Below are positions 1-7,203 of a stretch of 11,994 nt of DNA, in pieces. The stretch spans positions 1-11,994 of the forward strand of contig JANZZA010000449.1 of the NCBI GenBank assembly GCA_026419655.1, in the 5' to 3' direction. Both the position numbers and the translations under genes were made by a program. The notes beneath the pieces were generated by a model that was not told the DNA's origin, ran no database searches, and saw only the letters and a program-made list of their open reading frames with translations. Every line of letters begins with the position of its first letter. Position 1 is the first letter of the stretch. Origin of the DNA: Armatimonadota bacterium (GTDB lineage: Bacteria > Armatimonadota > Zipacnadia > Zipacnadales > FEN-943).

Positions 1-4
1 GCCG

Positions 5-42
5 GCCCCGCTACGGGGACAGGAGAGTCTTACGAGCGGGGC
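5..42. repeat. Inverted repeat in the leader of the aspartokinase-like gene
   Basis: GCCCCGCT at 5-12 is exactly complementary to AGCGGGGC at 35-42, with a 22-base loop. A smaller alternative hairpin, CCCCG(6-10)/CGGGG(14-18), uses the same left arm. The two cannot form together. The pair lies just before the GGAGG ribosome binding site (50-54). No U tract follows, so this is not a normal intrinsic terminator. It may be a leader structure, the tail of an upstream gene cut off by the window edge, or chance in GC-rich DNA. Confidence 0.3.
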
Positions 43-64
43 GGCCACTGGAGGCGCGATTGAC

Positions 65-1102
65 ATGCCAGTTTTACTCTCAACACCTGTCATCAAATTC
101 GGCGGTCGTACCCTGCAGGGCCTCAACCGATTTGGGGAGCCGGATGAGCTCGTCATGGAACGTTGTCGGTCTGTATGCAGCGTGAGCGAGCTCTACGAGT
201 TCCTGGCCGGGGCCCGCAATCTTGCACGGGCGCGGCGACTGGTTGAGGTGGCCCGGGACTTCATCTTACCGCTCCGTACCGAAGACCAGGTGCCTGTTGT
301 CGTGGTCTCCGCCTTTGACGTCGCCACCGACAAGCTGGAAAACCTGGCCGGCTCTATCGCCTGTGCCCTTGACCAAGGCCTGAGCTCGGTTGAAGAAGCC
401 GTCAAGCGACGCGTGGCTGCGCAGCGGGCGCCACGGGAATTCGCCCGCCTGCTCATGTCGGGCGAGCTGCGCGCCAATGCCACGCTGGCCATGACCCTGG
501 AGATGCTCGGCGCCCCAGCGCGGTCGCTTACCGGCCGGGAAGCCGGCATCGTCACGCGCCTGGCCAGCAGCAAATTCGGCCCCGCCGTGGACGCCATGAT
601 CCAGACGGTTCACGAAGGCTACCTGCTTGAGCTTGTCGTGCAGGGCGTAATTCCTGTAGTAGCGGGCTTTCAGGGCTATTTCAGCGACCCGGTCAGCGGG
701 CGAGATGAGGTGTCAGTTCTCGGGCGCGGCGGATCGAACCTCACAGCCGTCGCTCTGGCCGACGCCCTTGGCCAACCGGAATGCACGATGTTCTCCGATG
801 TTGACGGCGTTTATGACCGCGACCCGAGGGAATACGAAGACGCCCGCCGCTTCGACGAAATCGCGGCTGGCGACCTGTTCCTGATGGAAAAATTCCCCAA
901 CGTCATCCAACAAGAGGCCGTGGCTTATGCTGCCTATCGCGGTATAGACATCTGGATTCGCAGCGGCTTTGACCCGGCTGCTCCCGGCACAAAGATTATC
1001 TGCCGTGGTGAGTGGGAGCGCATACCGGAAGACTACCGCCGCAAGACTACGGGGGAGCTTGTCGAAACAGAGGCTCCTGAGCCTCCCGATACTGCTTGTT
1101 AG
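65..1102 (+). CDS. Stand-alone aspartokinase-type amino acid kinase (no ACT domain)
   Basis: This 345-residue protein has the full catalytic fold of the aspartate kinase branch of the amino acid kinase family, which transfers phosphate from ATP to the side-chain carboxyl of aspartate as the first step towards lysine, threonine and methionine. Seen in order: the N-terminal strand and loop VIKFGGRTL (residues 9-17), VSAFDVATDKLENLA (81-95, the family's SAM..TD.L block), SGE at 132-134, GRGGSN at 220-225, and the nucleotide-binding segment SDVDGVYDRDPR (244-255), then a C-terminal GT-KI strand (308-311). Typical aspartokinases run to 400 or more residues with two ACT regulatory domains; here the protein ends after the kinase domain, so lysine or threonine feedback through ACT is not expected. 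Two signature positions differ: KFGGT is KFGGR and RGGSD is RGGSN, so activity or substrate may differ. The start is supported by GGAGG at 50-54, ten bases ahead of ATG. It stands alone on its strand; no other lysine or threonine pathway gene is visible nearby. Confidence 0.85.
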   Translation: MPVLLSTPVIKFGGRTLQGLNRFGEPDELVMERCRSVCSVSELYEFLAGARNLARARRLVEVARDFILPLRTEDQVPVVVVSAFDVATDKLENLAGSIACALDQGLSSVEEAVKRRVAAQRAPREFARLLMSGELRANATLAMTLEMLGAPARSLTGREAGIVTRLASSKFGPAVDAMIQTVHEGYLLELVVQGVIPVVAGFQGYFSDPVSGRDEVSVLGRGGSNLTAVALADALGQPECTMFSDVDGVYDRDPREYEDARRFDEIAAGDLFLMEKFPNVIQQEAVAYAAYRGIDIWIRSGFDPAAPGTKIICRGEWERIPEDYRRKTTGELVETEAPEPPDTAC

Positions 1103-1474
1103 GTAGCCTTCACGCCACACGTACCGCCCGGAGAGCTGCGCGCACACCAGGGGCCGTGTGGGATGTGATTTGGCAGCAGGGCACGCGCGGGCAGAGCAGC
1201 CCGGGGTGTACTGCATTCTCAAGGGGCCCCGGGCGGTCGTTTTAAAAACTTGCGGCAGCGGGAGGGCCTTGCTTCGACAGGACAGGAGCAGACATGTCGC
1301 ACCCTTCCGCGACAGGATAGGCTCCGTCCAAAACCCTTGCCCGACCGGCGGGGTGGACCCCCGTCAAAACAAGTCCTGCAACAATCGCCCTGGTAGAGTT
1401 TTTCCACTGCTCCTGTGTGCTGCTCGGGTCACGGCTCGCACAAACGCGCAGGGCCGCCCGACGAGGCCCGTAGT
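1103..1474. other. Noncoding gap between convergent genes
   Basis: This 372-base stretch lies between the 3' ends of the aspartokinase-like gene and the minus-strand UroD-like gene. Apart from the terminator-like inverted repeat at 1199-1243 it holds a small GC hairpin, CGGGG(1349-1353)/CCCCG(1359-1363), which has no U tract on either strand. The short ORFs in it lack family features and usable ribosome binding sites. I see no clear terminator for the minus-strand genes. Confidence 0.6.
1199..1243 (+). terminator. Candidate intrinsic terminator after the aspartokinase-like gene
   Basis: GCCCGGGG (1199-1206) and CCCCGGGC (1227-1234) form a perfect eight-base-pair stem with a 20-base loop, followed five bases later by TTTT (1240-1243). 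It is about 100 bases after the stop codon and points in the direction of that gene. The loop is long and the U tract short and not immediately adjacent, so it may be a weak or factor-assisted terminator. Confidence 0.4.
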
Positions 1475-2485
1475 TCACTGCCCGTTCACGGTCTCGATAA
1501 GCGCCATGATATTTTCGGGCTTGGCGTCGCCAGGGATGGCGTGGGCTGGGGCAAGGATATAGCCGCCGCCACGGCCAACTTCTTCAATCAGCCTCCGCAC
1601 CTCCGCCCGTACTTGCTCGGGCGTTCCGTAGGGCAGTAGCCGCTGAGTGCTCACTCCGCCCCAAAAGCTCAGCTTGTCGCCGTACAGGCGCTTCATTTCG
1701 TAAGGGTCCATGACCTCGGGCTGGAAGGGGTTAAAGCAGTCCAGGCCGATTTCGATGAGCTGTGGGAAGAGCTCCTGAACCTTTCCGCAGGAGTGAATGC
1801 TGACGGTCTTTCCGGCGGCTTTGGCGGCGGCGTATTGTCTTGCCAGCCTTGGCTTGAGGAATCGCTCCCAGAGCTTCGGCCCCATCAAAAGACCGCGCTG
1901 GGATCCCCAGTCGTCCCCGAAGTGCACGCCGTCTATGTCGTACTTGACGGCCTGCTCGACCAGGGCCACGTTGTAGTCGCAGATGGCGTCGAGAAGCTCG
2001 TCCACGAAACTGGGCGCCTCAACCATGTCAATAAAAAGGTTCTCCATGCCGCGCATGGTCCACGCACGCTCGAATAAAGAAAAGCCGATGCTGAACTCAA
2101 CATAGCGGCCGGCAGCTCTGCCGGCGGCAACCTGTTCGGCGAAACCCTCGAACTTCTCCGGCGCCCGGGGGTCAGGTAGCTCCAGGCGGTCGAGGTTGCG
2201 GTCTGGCAGCACGCAGTTGCACACATTGCCGATATCGCGGTCAATGCTTCTGTCCCAACGCACGCCAAACTCATCCTGCCAGGTGTTCTCGTCCAGCCAC
2301 ATCTCATTGGGCCCAGGCCGCGCGGCCACGCCATGGATTGCATTGTCTATCTGCGCCGCCCATTCGTCCCCACCGTAGTACTCCACCATTTTCGCCCACG
2401 CCTTCTGCGTGAAGCCTATGACATAGGGCGTCTTATCGGGCTGCTGGTGCATAAACGACAGGGCAACACGTTCCCGATTAGTCAT
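1475..2485 (-). CDS. Uroporphyrinogen decarboxylase family protein (MtaA/CmuA-like methyltransferase branch)
   Basis: The 336-residue protein matches the UroD/MtaA superfamily in length and motifs. Members decarboxylate uroporphyrinogen III or, in the MtaA/CmuA/MtbA branch, move methyl groups between corrinoid proteins and thiols using zinc. It lacks the N-terminal arginine-rich substrate motif of true heme-pathway HemE. Visible are TNRERV at the N-terminus, DGVHFGDDWGSQ (about 185-196), SIHSCGKV (229-236, with the H-x-C zinc pair H231 and C233), FWGGVSTQ (275-282) and the C-terminal GYILAPAHAIPGDAKPENI block (308-326). Where several methyltransferases of this superfamily supply a third zinc cysteine in the C-terminal block, this one reads APAH, so zinc binding may be incomplete or use another ligand. 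No corrinoid protein or MtaB-type partner is encoded in the window. I chose ATG at 2485 over GTG at 2494 because the latter lies inside the ribosome binding site. It is the last gene of the minus-strand series, after an unusually wide gap of 93 bases. The exact substrate cannot be told. Confidence 0.85.
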   Translation of the reverse strand: MTNRERVALSFMHQQPDKTPYVIGFTQKAWAKMVEYYGGDEWAAQIDNAIHGVAARPGPNEMWLDENTWQDEFGVRWDRSIDRDIGNVCNCVLPDRNLDRLELPDPRAPEKFEGFAEQVAAGRAAGRYVEFSIGFSLFERAWTMRGMENLFIDMVEAPSFVDELLDAICDYNVALVEQAVKYDIDGVHFGDDWGSQRGLLMGPKLWERFLKPRLARQYAAAKAAGKTVSIHSCGKVQELFPQLIEIGLDCFNPFQPEVMDPYEMKRLYGDKLSFWGGVSTQRLLPYGTPEQVRAEVRRLIEEVGRGGGYILAPAHAIPGDAKPENIMALIETVNGQ

Positions 2486-2489
2486 GCTC

Positions 2490-2497
2490 ATCACCTC
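2490..2497 (-). promoter_or_regulatory. Ribosome binding site fixing the start of the UroD-like gene
   Basis: GAGGTGAT on the minus strand is fully complementary to the usual 16S rRNA 3' end and is followed four bases later by ATG at 2485. Two possible upstream starts in frame (GTG at 2494, ATG at 2491) lie inside this site and are unlikely to be used. Confidence 0.7.
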
Positions 2498-2578
2498 GGC
2501 GACACTCTGGAGCTTCCCTTTGGGCTAAGGCTCACCTGCCTGCTAGGAGCCAGCCACGCTTCATTGACGCAGCTTTTC

Positions 2579-3706
2579 TCACTGACCCCGGTTTTCTTGC
2601 GTCGCCCCAGACGCGAGCACGTAGCACTCCAGATACCCCACCGGCTGTGCAATGGTGTTTTCCAGCCAGAGGGCATGAGGCGGGCTGCTGGGTACTTCAA
2701 GGGTTTCTGCTATGAAAACCAGCATCCTCTGAGCGTCGCGCAGTCTGACCCGGTCGAGGCCAATGGCCAGGTCGTAGATGTCTGTGCCGGAGAGTTTCCT
2801 GAATCGAATAAGCTCCGCGGTGCCTGCTGGGACCCCTGCGGCAACTTTTTCGACTACTCGCGGAGGGAATGGGACGGACGGGTGGGGAGACATGCGTGTC
2901 TCCACTGCTGCGGCTTCGAGGCGGTCCCGCAGCTCCTCGGCCTGCGCCTTACCCATGCCAACTATGACCATTGGTTCGTGGTAGCTAGGACCCAGTTCAG
3001 CCTGTGCCTTCAGGTTGGCCAGGATCCAGTCCATGGTGGCTGGCTCGAAGTTGGCTAGCACGAAGTCATCAAAGTCCATGTGCTCGCGAATGGCGTCAAG
3101 CAAGCTTGGGTCTGCCGTGCAAAAGAAATTGGCGCACTTGGCCGGTTTCCATTTGCCCGCCATGCAACCGAGGGTAAGAGAATGGAAAATGCAGCGCGGA
3201 GGGGCCAGTCGCGAGCCTCGGAATTTGAAACTGCTCGCCGGGCCGCCGAATCTGGCCAGTGCTCCTTCGCCCATCGGAAAGGAGCGAAAGGCCCGGAGAA
3301 GGTTGTGGCGCAGGGCTGTATGCAGGAGCAGGCGCTGCAGATGTGGATAGTCCAGGGGCGTCTCGGCCGCGAGCATTTTAGCGAGGTCTTCCAGGTCGGC
3401 TATTCGGGCCTCGGCCAGGCAGTGGGCCCGCTCATCACCCAAGCCCGAACTTTTCACCAACGAAAGAACTTGCCGGGCCGCGGCCACATCAGCCTCCAGC
3501 TCGAAAGCCTTTTCTTTCAGGCCTGTCCGCAGGCGCTCGGCCAGCTCGGCATCCACCCGCAATCCCCGCACGACGCGGCGCAAGTCCTGGATGCCCATCA
3601 TGGTGCCCTGATGGCAGCAGTTGCGCTCACACGCGCCGCACACCCTCGACACCACACGCTCCAGAACCTGCCTGGCTACCTTAGCAAGAGCACAGAGGTC
3701 TCCCAT
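2579..3706 (-). CDS. YkgJ-like CxxCxxxCC zinc/iron-chelating domain protein, enlarged
   Basis: The 375-residue protein carries the two cysteine clusters of the YkgJ (CxxCxxCC) family, putative zinc or iron-sulfur binders of largely unknown role. The first cluster is CGACERNCC (C23, C26, C30, C31), followed by the GIQDLRRV segment that corresponds to the family's D-x-x-R region. The second is C172-x8-C181-x9-C191-x4-C196, with WKPAKC in place of the family's RP-x-x-C and aromatic residues (ANFFC) before the last cysteine. In most YkgJ proteins the two clusters are close (whole protein about 100-250 residues); here about 140 mostly helical residues separate them, and a further 180 residues follow that I do not recognise (including a PSVPFPPRVVEKVA stretch at 276-289). 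No signal peptide or membrane span is seen, so it is probably cytoplasmic. No good Shine-Dalgarno precedes ATG at 3706, and no better start is available before the first cysteines. It sits between the response regulator (88-base gap) and the UroD-like gene. The family call rests on motif spacing only. Confidence 0.65.
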   Translation of the reverse strand: MGDLCALAKVARQVLERVVSRVCGACERNCCHQGTMMGIQDLRRVVRGLRVDAELAERLRTGLKEKAFELEADVAAARQVLSLVKSSGLGDERAHCLAEARIADLEDLAKMLAAETPLDYPHLQRLLLHTALRHNLLRAFRSFPMGEGALARFGGPASSFKFRGSRLAPPRCIFHSLTLGCMAGKWKPAKCANFFCTADPSLLDAIREHMDFDDFVLANFEPATMDWILANLKAQAELGPSYHEPMVIVGMGKAQAEELRDRLEAAAVETRMSPHPSVPFPPRVVEKVAAGVPAGTAELIRFRKLSGTDIYDLAIGLDRVRLRDAQRMLVFIAETLEVPSSPPHALWLENTIAQPVGYLECYVLASGATQENRGQ

Positions 3707-3794
3707 GGCCAGGACCCGAGAAATAGTATTGCGGCTCCGGCATCCCCGTCAGGTGCCTTTGCGCACGCGCCAGTAGGGCCGGACCTGCCTTATT

Positions 3795-4481
3795 CTACTC
3801 GCCGGAGAGGGAAAGTTTGTAGCCCACCCCGGGGATTGTGGTGATGTCTACATCTCTTCCGGCAGCACCCAGCTTGCGGCGCAGGCGACTGATGTGGACA
3901 TCCACCGTCCGAGATTTCAGTCCCGCGGGGAACTCCCATATTTGCTGGAGAAGTTCTTCCCGCCTCACCACGCGGTCGGCGTTAAGTACAAAATACTCCA
4001 TCAGCGCGAACTCTTTGGGCGAGAGGAACAAAGCCGTGCCGTGGAGTCGAACCTCGTGCAGGTCACGGTCTACCTCCAGGGGACCATAGGAGAGCACGGG
4101 CCGCTGTGCGTGGGCGTAGTCGCGTGCGCGGCGCAGATGCGCCCGGATCCGAGCCCGCAGCTCGCGTGGCGTCACGTCGCTGGGGACGTAATCGTCGGCG
4201 CCGCGGTCGAGGATACCAGCGATTGTTTCGGCAGTGGCATCCTTGGAGCCGATGTAGATGAGTGGGAAGGTACCGTGTTTACGCAGTTGTTCACACACTT
4301 GCTGCCCATTCCCCTTGGGGTCAACAACGACCACCACGGCTGGCGTCTGCTGGCGCACGAAGGCTTGGGCTTGGATCAAATCCGACAATGCGTAAACCTG
4401 GAAAGGCGGGTCGGCGAGACAGGACTCCTGAAACCTACGGACGATGACCGGCGGTGCCACGAAGAGGATTACTTCAGCCAT
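3795..4481 (-). CDS. OmpR/PhoB-type response regulator with a degenerate receiver domain
   Basis: This 228-residue protein has a receiver-like domain (about 1-118) and a winged-helix DNA-binding domain (about 130-225) with the features of the OmpR/PhoB family: LSPKEFALMEYF, a recognition helix SRTVDVHISRLRRKL (190-204) and the wing PGVGYKL. The DNA-binding half is well preserved, so it should bind promoters in the cytoplasm. The receiver half is not standard. The acidic pair that binds magnesium (usually DD after strand 1) is AP at residues 9-10; the conserved lysine before loop 5 is replaced (DDYVPSD where TKP is usual, serine at 101); the Ser/Thr region reads IGSK. An aspartate at 54 (VVVDPKG) is at the phosphoacceptor position. 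This points to a pseudo-receiver controlled without aspartate phosphorylation; no histidine kinase is in the window. ATG at 4481 with GGAG (4494-4491) was chosen over a TTG at 4535, as it starts directly at strand 1 and gives the normal family length. It lies 67 bases after the HTH gene. Confidence 0.87.
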   Translation of the reverse strand: MAEVILFVAPPVIVRRFQESCLADPPFQVYALSDLIQAQAFVRQQTPAVVVVVDPKGNGQQVCEQLRKHGTFPLIYIGSKDATAETIAGILDRGADDYVPSDVTPRELRARIRAHLRRARDYAHAQRPVLSYGPLEVDRDLHEVRLHGTALFLSPKEFALMEYFVLNADRVVRREELLQQIWEFPAGLKSRTVDVHISRLRRKLGAAGRDVDITTIPGVGYKLSLSGE

Positions 4482-4548
4482 CGCAGTCCGCTCCGTCGAA
4501 GCGGCCGCGAGCCTGTCCAGAGGTTGTTGCTGCAAGCACCGCGTTGAC

Positions 4549-5226
4549 CTAAACCTCGCCGTGCTCGCGCCGCTCCATGAACTCGAGCACGTCGGACAGC
4601 TTGAACCGCCGCTGGTTGCCGGGGGTGCGGAAGCATTTCATCACACCACGATTTGTATACCGGCGCACGGTCGTTGGACAGACGCCTAGCAGCAAGGCCG
4701 TTTCCTGCAGACTCAGCGTCGGGTCCAGGAGCCTTGCCACCAGTTGCTCCCTGGTCTCCGCTGCGCGTCGCGGGCGACGTGTCTCGCCCGTTGCGGAGTC
4801 CGCATCCAGCGGTAGGCGCTGCTGGCGAGCCAGGACAGCCTCAAGCCGTGCTCTCACCTCCGCGCTCGGCTGCAAACTTTCCAGCACTTCGCGTGCCGTT
4901 TTGGGTTGGGCGGGGACTTGCGTTCCGCGTGTCGTCCGGGCACGCTGAGCCGTCCTGGAGACCTCTGACGTCTTCGGGCGCCCCGGAGGCTGGGCGACTT
5001 CAGTCCGCGGCGCCCGGGTGACTTGCTGGGACTCATCGGTGACCACGTCGGCCGCATCTGCCTCCAAGGCAACCTCATCCCCGGCTGTCTCGTCGGCTAC
5101 GCCCTCGGCCCCTGCCGCCGAGGTCGCTTCCACCGAGGTTTGCTCCTCGGGTTCTTGCTCGACTTGTTCTTCGGTCAACCGGCGTACCTTTTTGTCCCTG
5201 AACTGGAGCCATTCGTGCATGAGCAT
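4549..5226 (-). CDS. BldC/MerR-like helix-turn-helix protein with a long disordered N-terminal region
   Basis: The 225-residue protein ends in a DNA-binding domain of the MerR/BldC/excisionase-like type (about 167-220): SLQETALLLGVCPTTVRRYTN is the helix-turn-helix, followed by TPGNQRRFKLSDVLEFME, the wing and last helix typical of this group. It has no C-terminal effector domain of a classic MerR, since the domain is at the extreme C-terminus. The preceding 160 residues are of low complexity: an acidic Glu/Ala/Val-rich part (about 18-68) and a Pro/Arg/Thr-rich part (about 70-110), then a likely helix with a conserved-looking REQLVARLLD linker. That long tail may be a flexible partner- or membrane-tethering region, but no function is certain. 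A GTG at 5238 overlaps the GGAG ribosome binding site (5241-5238), so ATG at 5226, 11 bases downstream, is taken as start; ATG at 5218 is also possible. It lies 43 bases after the DUF2905 gene and 67 before the response regulator, suggesting joint transcription. Confidence 0.75.
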   Translation of the reverse strand: MLMHEWLQFRDKKVRRLTEEQVEQEPEEQTSVEATSAAGAEGVADETAGDEVALEADAADVVTDESQQVTRAPRTEVAQPPGRPKTSEVSRTAQRARTTRGTQVPAQPKTAREVLESLQPSAEVRARLEAVLARQQRLPLDADSATGETRRPRRAAETREQLVARLLDPTLSLQETALLLGVCPTTVRRYTNRGVMKCFRTPGNQRRFKLSDVLEFMERREHGEV

Positions 5227-5269
5227 GGCATGCAGCACTCCTTCAGCTAAGCTTTGCCTGGCTCAGCCG

Positions 5270-5506
5270 CTATCGGCGTAACCAGGCCAGCAGAGTTAGC
5301 ACCAGTGTTAAAAGCAGGCTGATGAGTAGGGCAGTAGTTATGGGCACATAAAGGACCATTCCCGGCCTGCGCACCAGGATATCGCCCGGGAGTCCGCCCG
5401 AAGGGATCCAACGCGCCATCAGCCACAGGCTTAGGCCCAAAACCACCATCAGCGCCCCAAACATTGCCACCAGCTTGCCGATTGCAGCCAGGGGTAACTC
5501 GTTCAT
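5270..5506 (-). CDS. DUF2905-type small membrane protein
   Basis: This 78-residue protein has two membrane spans (about 7-30 and 52-75) joined by a short loop with PGDI (40-43) followed by RRPGMVLYVPIT, the arrangement of the DUF2905 family. Members are small, conserved membrane proteins of unknown function found in many Gram-positive and thermophilic bacteria. The length and topology agree with the family. Its ATG overlaps the TGA of the upstream TPR gene (ATGA at 5506-5503), so it is probably translated by coupling with that gene. No catalytic residues are evident. Confidence 0.85.
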   Translation of the reverse strand: MNELPLAAIGKLVAMFGALMVVLGLSLWLMARWIPSGGLPGDILVRRPGMVLYVPITTALLISLLLTLVLTLLAWLRR

Positions 5507-7203
5507 CCTTGGGCACCTGCTGGTCGTCGCTTCAGGGCATCCTTCATCCGCTGCCGCGCAAGCTCAGCCATATCTTGCCGGCCGGTGTCCACGAAGGTTA
5601 GCGCGGCAGCCAGAACCTCGCGCAAGAGAGCGTAGTAGAGCTGGCGCTGGCGGTGCAGCTTATGCAGCTCTGGCGGCGGTATGACCTCGTCGCAGAGAGC
5701 CGAGGCACGTGCCACCTGAGCATCGGCTGTCTTCAGTGCGCCCAGTACGACCTCTCGAGGCGGGGCCGGGTTGCCCGCAGCCAACTGTCCGAAGAACTGC
5801 CAGGCTTGCCCGACGTGTCCCTCGACGAGACCGTCCACCGCTGCATACAGAGCGGAGTACCGCGCTGTGGAAAGCATGGCCGGCTCGCCGCGTGCGCGTG
5901 CCGCCTCGACGTACGCCTCGACCGCCCGCTCAGTGTCTCCAACCCTCGCATACAGGTCGCCAAGAGCGTCGAGGGCACGGGCGCGGACTGAAGCATCCTC
6001 GCTCAGGGCAAGCTGCGAGTAAAGAGCCTGGGCGGCCCGTATGTCCCCAGCCCCCAGGTACGCCGCCCCAAGCGCCAGGCCAACGTCAGGATGGCGCGTT
6101 CTTTCCATCCCACGGCCGAGGACGCTGAGAGCCTCGTTTATGCGCCGCTGACGCTGGTAGATTGTCGCCAGACGCAGATAAAGCCTCGGATCATCCGGCG
6201 CGGCCGCGATGGCACGGTCCAGCACGCGAACCGCTTCTTGCCATAGCCCCTGCTCCATGAGCAGCATCGCCAGCGAGACAGCCACGTCGGAGCGTCCTGG
6301 AACCAGACCGAATAGCTCCTGCAGCGCCTTAACCTGCCGCGCAAGGTCGCCGGTCGCGCTGTACACCTTGGCCTCGAGCTCAAGCACTTCGGCCCGCGGT
6401 GCTCCTGCCTTAAGCGCCGCGTCGAGACGGTCGAGGGCGAGCTGGTAGTTACCCTCTCGATAACTTTGGGTGGCTAGCTCAAGCAACAGGCGTGCCTGGC
6501 GAGGGTATGCCTGTGTCTCAGGGGAAGGGGGCGGGGCAGGCTTCACGCTTGGCGCAGGGGCCGCCGGCTCCTCAAGGATTGGCGATTCTCCTGCTTTCGG
6601 TGTCTTGGGCTCCGCCGGTTCCCTGGACGGTTCGGAGCCAGGCGGTTGGTGGTCCGTGGGAATCGTTGTTTCGGGGGAGGGCACCGGTACGCCGGGTGCT
6701 GCGCCCGTCGGGGCTGCGCTTGTCGGTGCTGCGCCCGTCGTGGTATCCCCAAGGCCTGCTGCAGCAAGGTTTTCCGCAAGGGCTACGGCTGCCTGCCTGG
6801 CGCCCTCGACCTTCTCCGGAAGTCTAACGGGCACTTCGACAGCCTGCCCACCCATGCCGCGGAAAACCGCTGTGGCGCCGTCTGCCCGCCACCACAACAC
6901 CACAGCGTGCGAGGCCTTGCAGGCCGCAGCAACCCGGCCGAGGGCTTCCAAGTTGAGCTGGCCGTCCGCGCTAACCAGCCCCCACAGTTGCCCAGCATTG
7001 GGACTGCGCGCCGTCAGCAAGAAGGCCGATGAGTGTTGCGGCGCCAGGGCAGACAGGAGATGGTCAACCATGATGGCCTCGGGCAGCGTAAAGGCATGGT
7101 CAGGCGGAACCACGACCACAACCAGGTCTGCCAGCGCTGCCGCCACCGCTACCAGGGCCGCTCCTGCCGCGCCTAATCGAGCTGGTCCATGGCCCGTCGG
7201 CAA
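5503..7203 (-). CDS. Membrane-anchored TPR protein with Pro/Ala-rich linker
   Basis: A 566-residue protein with three regions. The N-terminus has a basic residue (R9) followed by a hydrophobic stretch (about 11-33), a signal peptide or signal anchor. Residues about 35-150 form a compact alpha/beta region that I do not recognise (with SSAFLLTARS, AVVLWWRADGATAVFRGM and a helix near 132-150). A low-complexity Ala/Pro/Thr/Glu linker follows (about 152-232), then a helical region of TPR-like repeats (about 235-440; clear units at 239-265, 308-335, 342-368, 373-399, 408-434) and a further helical C-terminus to 560. TPR arrays are protein-binding scaffolds; with the N-terminal anchor the array probably lies outside the cytoplasmic membrane. 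The start is a TTG at 7203 with AGGTG seven bases ahead; it overlaps the end of the previous TPR gene by 31 bases, and its own stop overlaps the DUF2905 start. The three genes look translationally coupled. No enzyme activity is suggested. Confidence 0.8.
   Translation of the reverse strand: MPTGHGPARLGAAGAALVAVAAALADLVVVVVPPDHAFTLPEAIMVDHLLSALAPQHSSAFLLTARSPNAGQLWGLVSADGQLNLEALGRVAAACKASHAVVLWWRADGATAVFRGMGGQAVEVPVRLPEKVEGARQAAVALAENLAAAGLGDTTTGAAPTSAAPTGAAPGVPVPSPETTIPTDHQPPGSEPSREPAEPKTPKAGESPILEEPAAPAPSVKPAPPPSPETQAYPRQARLLLELATQSYREGNYQLALDRLDAALKAGAPRAEVLELEAKVYSATGDLARQVKALQELFGLVPGRSDVAVSLAMLLMEQGLWQEAVRVLDRAIAAAPDDPRLYLRLATIYQRQRRINEALSVLGRGMERTRHPDVGLALGAAYLGAGDIRAAQALYSQLALSEDASVRARALDALGDLYARVGDTERAVEAYVEAARARGEPAMLSTARYSALYAAVDGLVEGHVGQAWQFFGQLAAGNPAPPREVVLGALKTADAQVARASALCDEVIPPPELHKLHRQRQLYYALLREVLAAALTFVDTGRQDMAELARQRMKDALKRRPAGAQG
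6695..6740 (-). repeat. Tandem 15-base repeat in the linker of the second TPR protein
   Basis: Three imperfect 15-base units lie in a row; a 16-base word beginning GGTGCTGCGCCC is exactly repeated at 6695-6710 and 6725-6740. They encode a GAAPT-type repeat (residues about 157-170). Such repeats can change in copy number by slippage and would vary the linker length between strains. Confidence 0.7.

Noticed and set aside
1349..1363. Hairpin CGGGG/CCCCG as terminator for the minus-strand genes
   Set aside because: The stem is only five base pairs and is followed by GCCGG, not a U tract, in the minus-strand direction.
1219..1407. Cysteine-rich 62-codon ORF on the minus strand (GTG start) downstream of the UroD-like gene
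   Set aside because: Seven cysteines and many arginines look interesting, but its AGGAG lies only two bases from the GTG start, it overlaps the terminator-like repeat, and no recognisable motif spacing is seen.
1933..2343. Long shadow ORF within the UroD-like gene
   Set aside because: It is in another frame of a well-supported gene with conserved motifs and shows only compositional Arg/Ser/Pro runs expected of a GC-rich shadow frame.
3707..3794. Internal promoter (CTGACG-18-TACTAT) before the YkgJ-like gene
   Set aside because: Both boxes match only four of six bases and the spacer is long; this is at chance level in a sequence of this size.
4482..4535. Upstream TTG start at 4535 adding 18 residues to the response regulator
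   Set aside because: The extra residues precede strand 1 of the receiver fold; ATG at 4481 has GGAG at proper spacing and gives the family's normal length.
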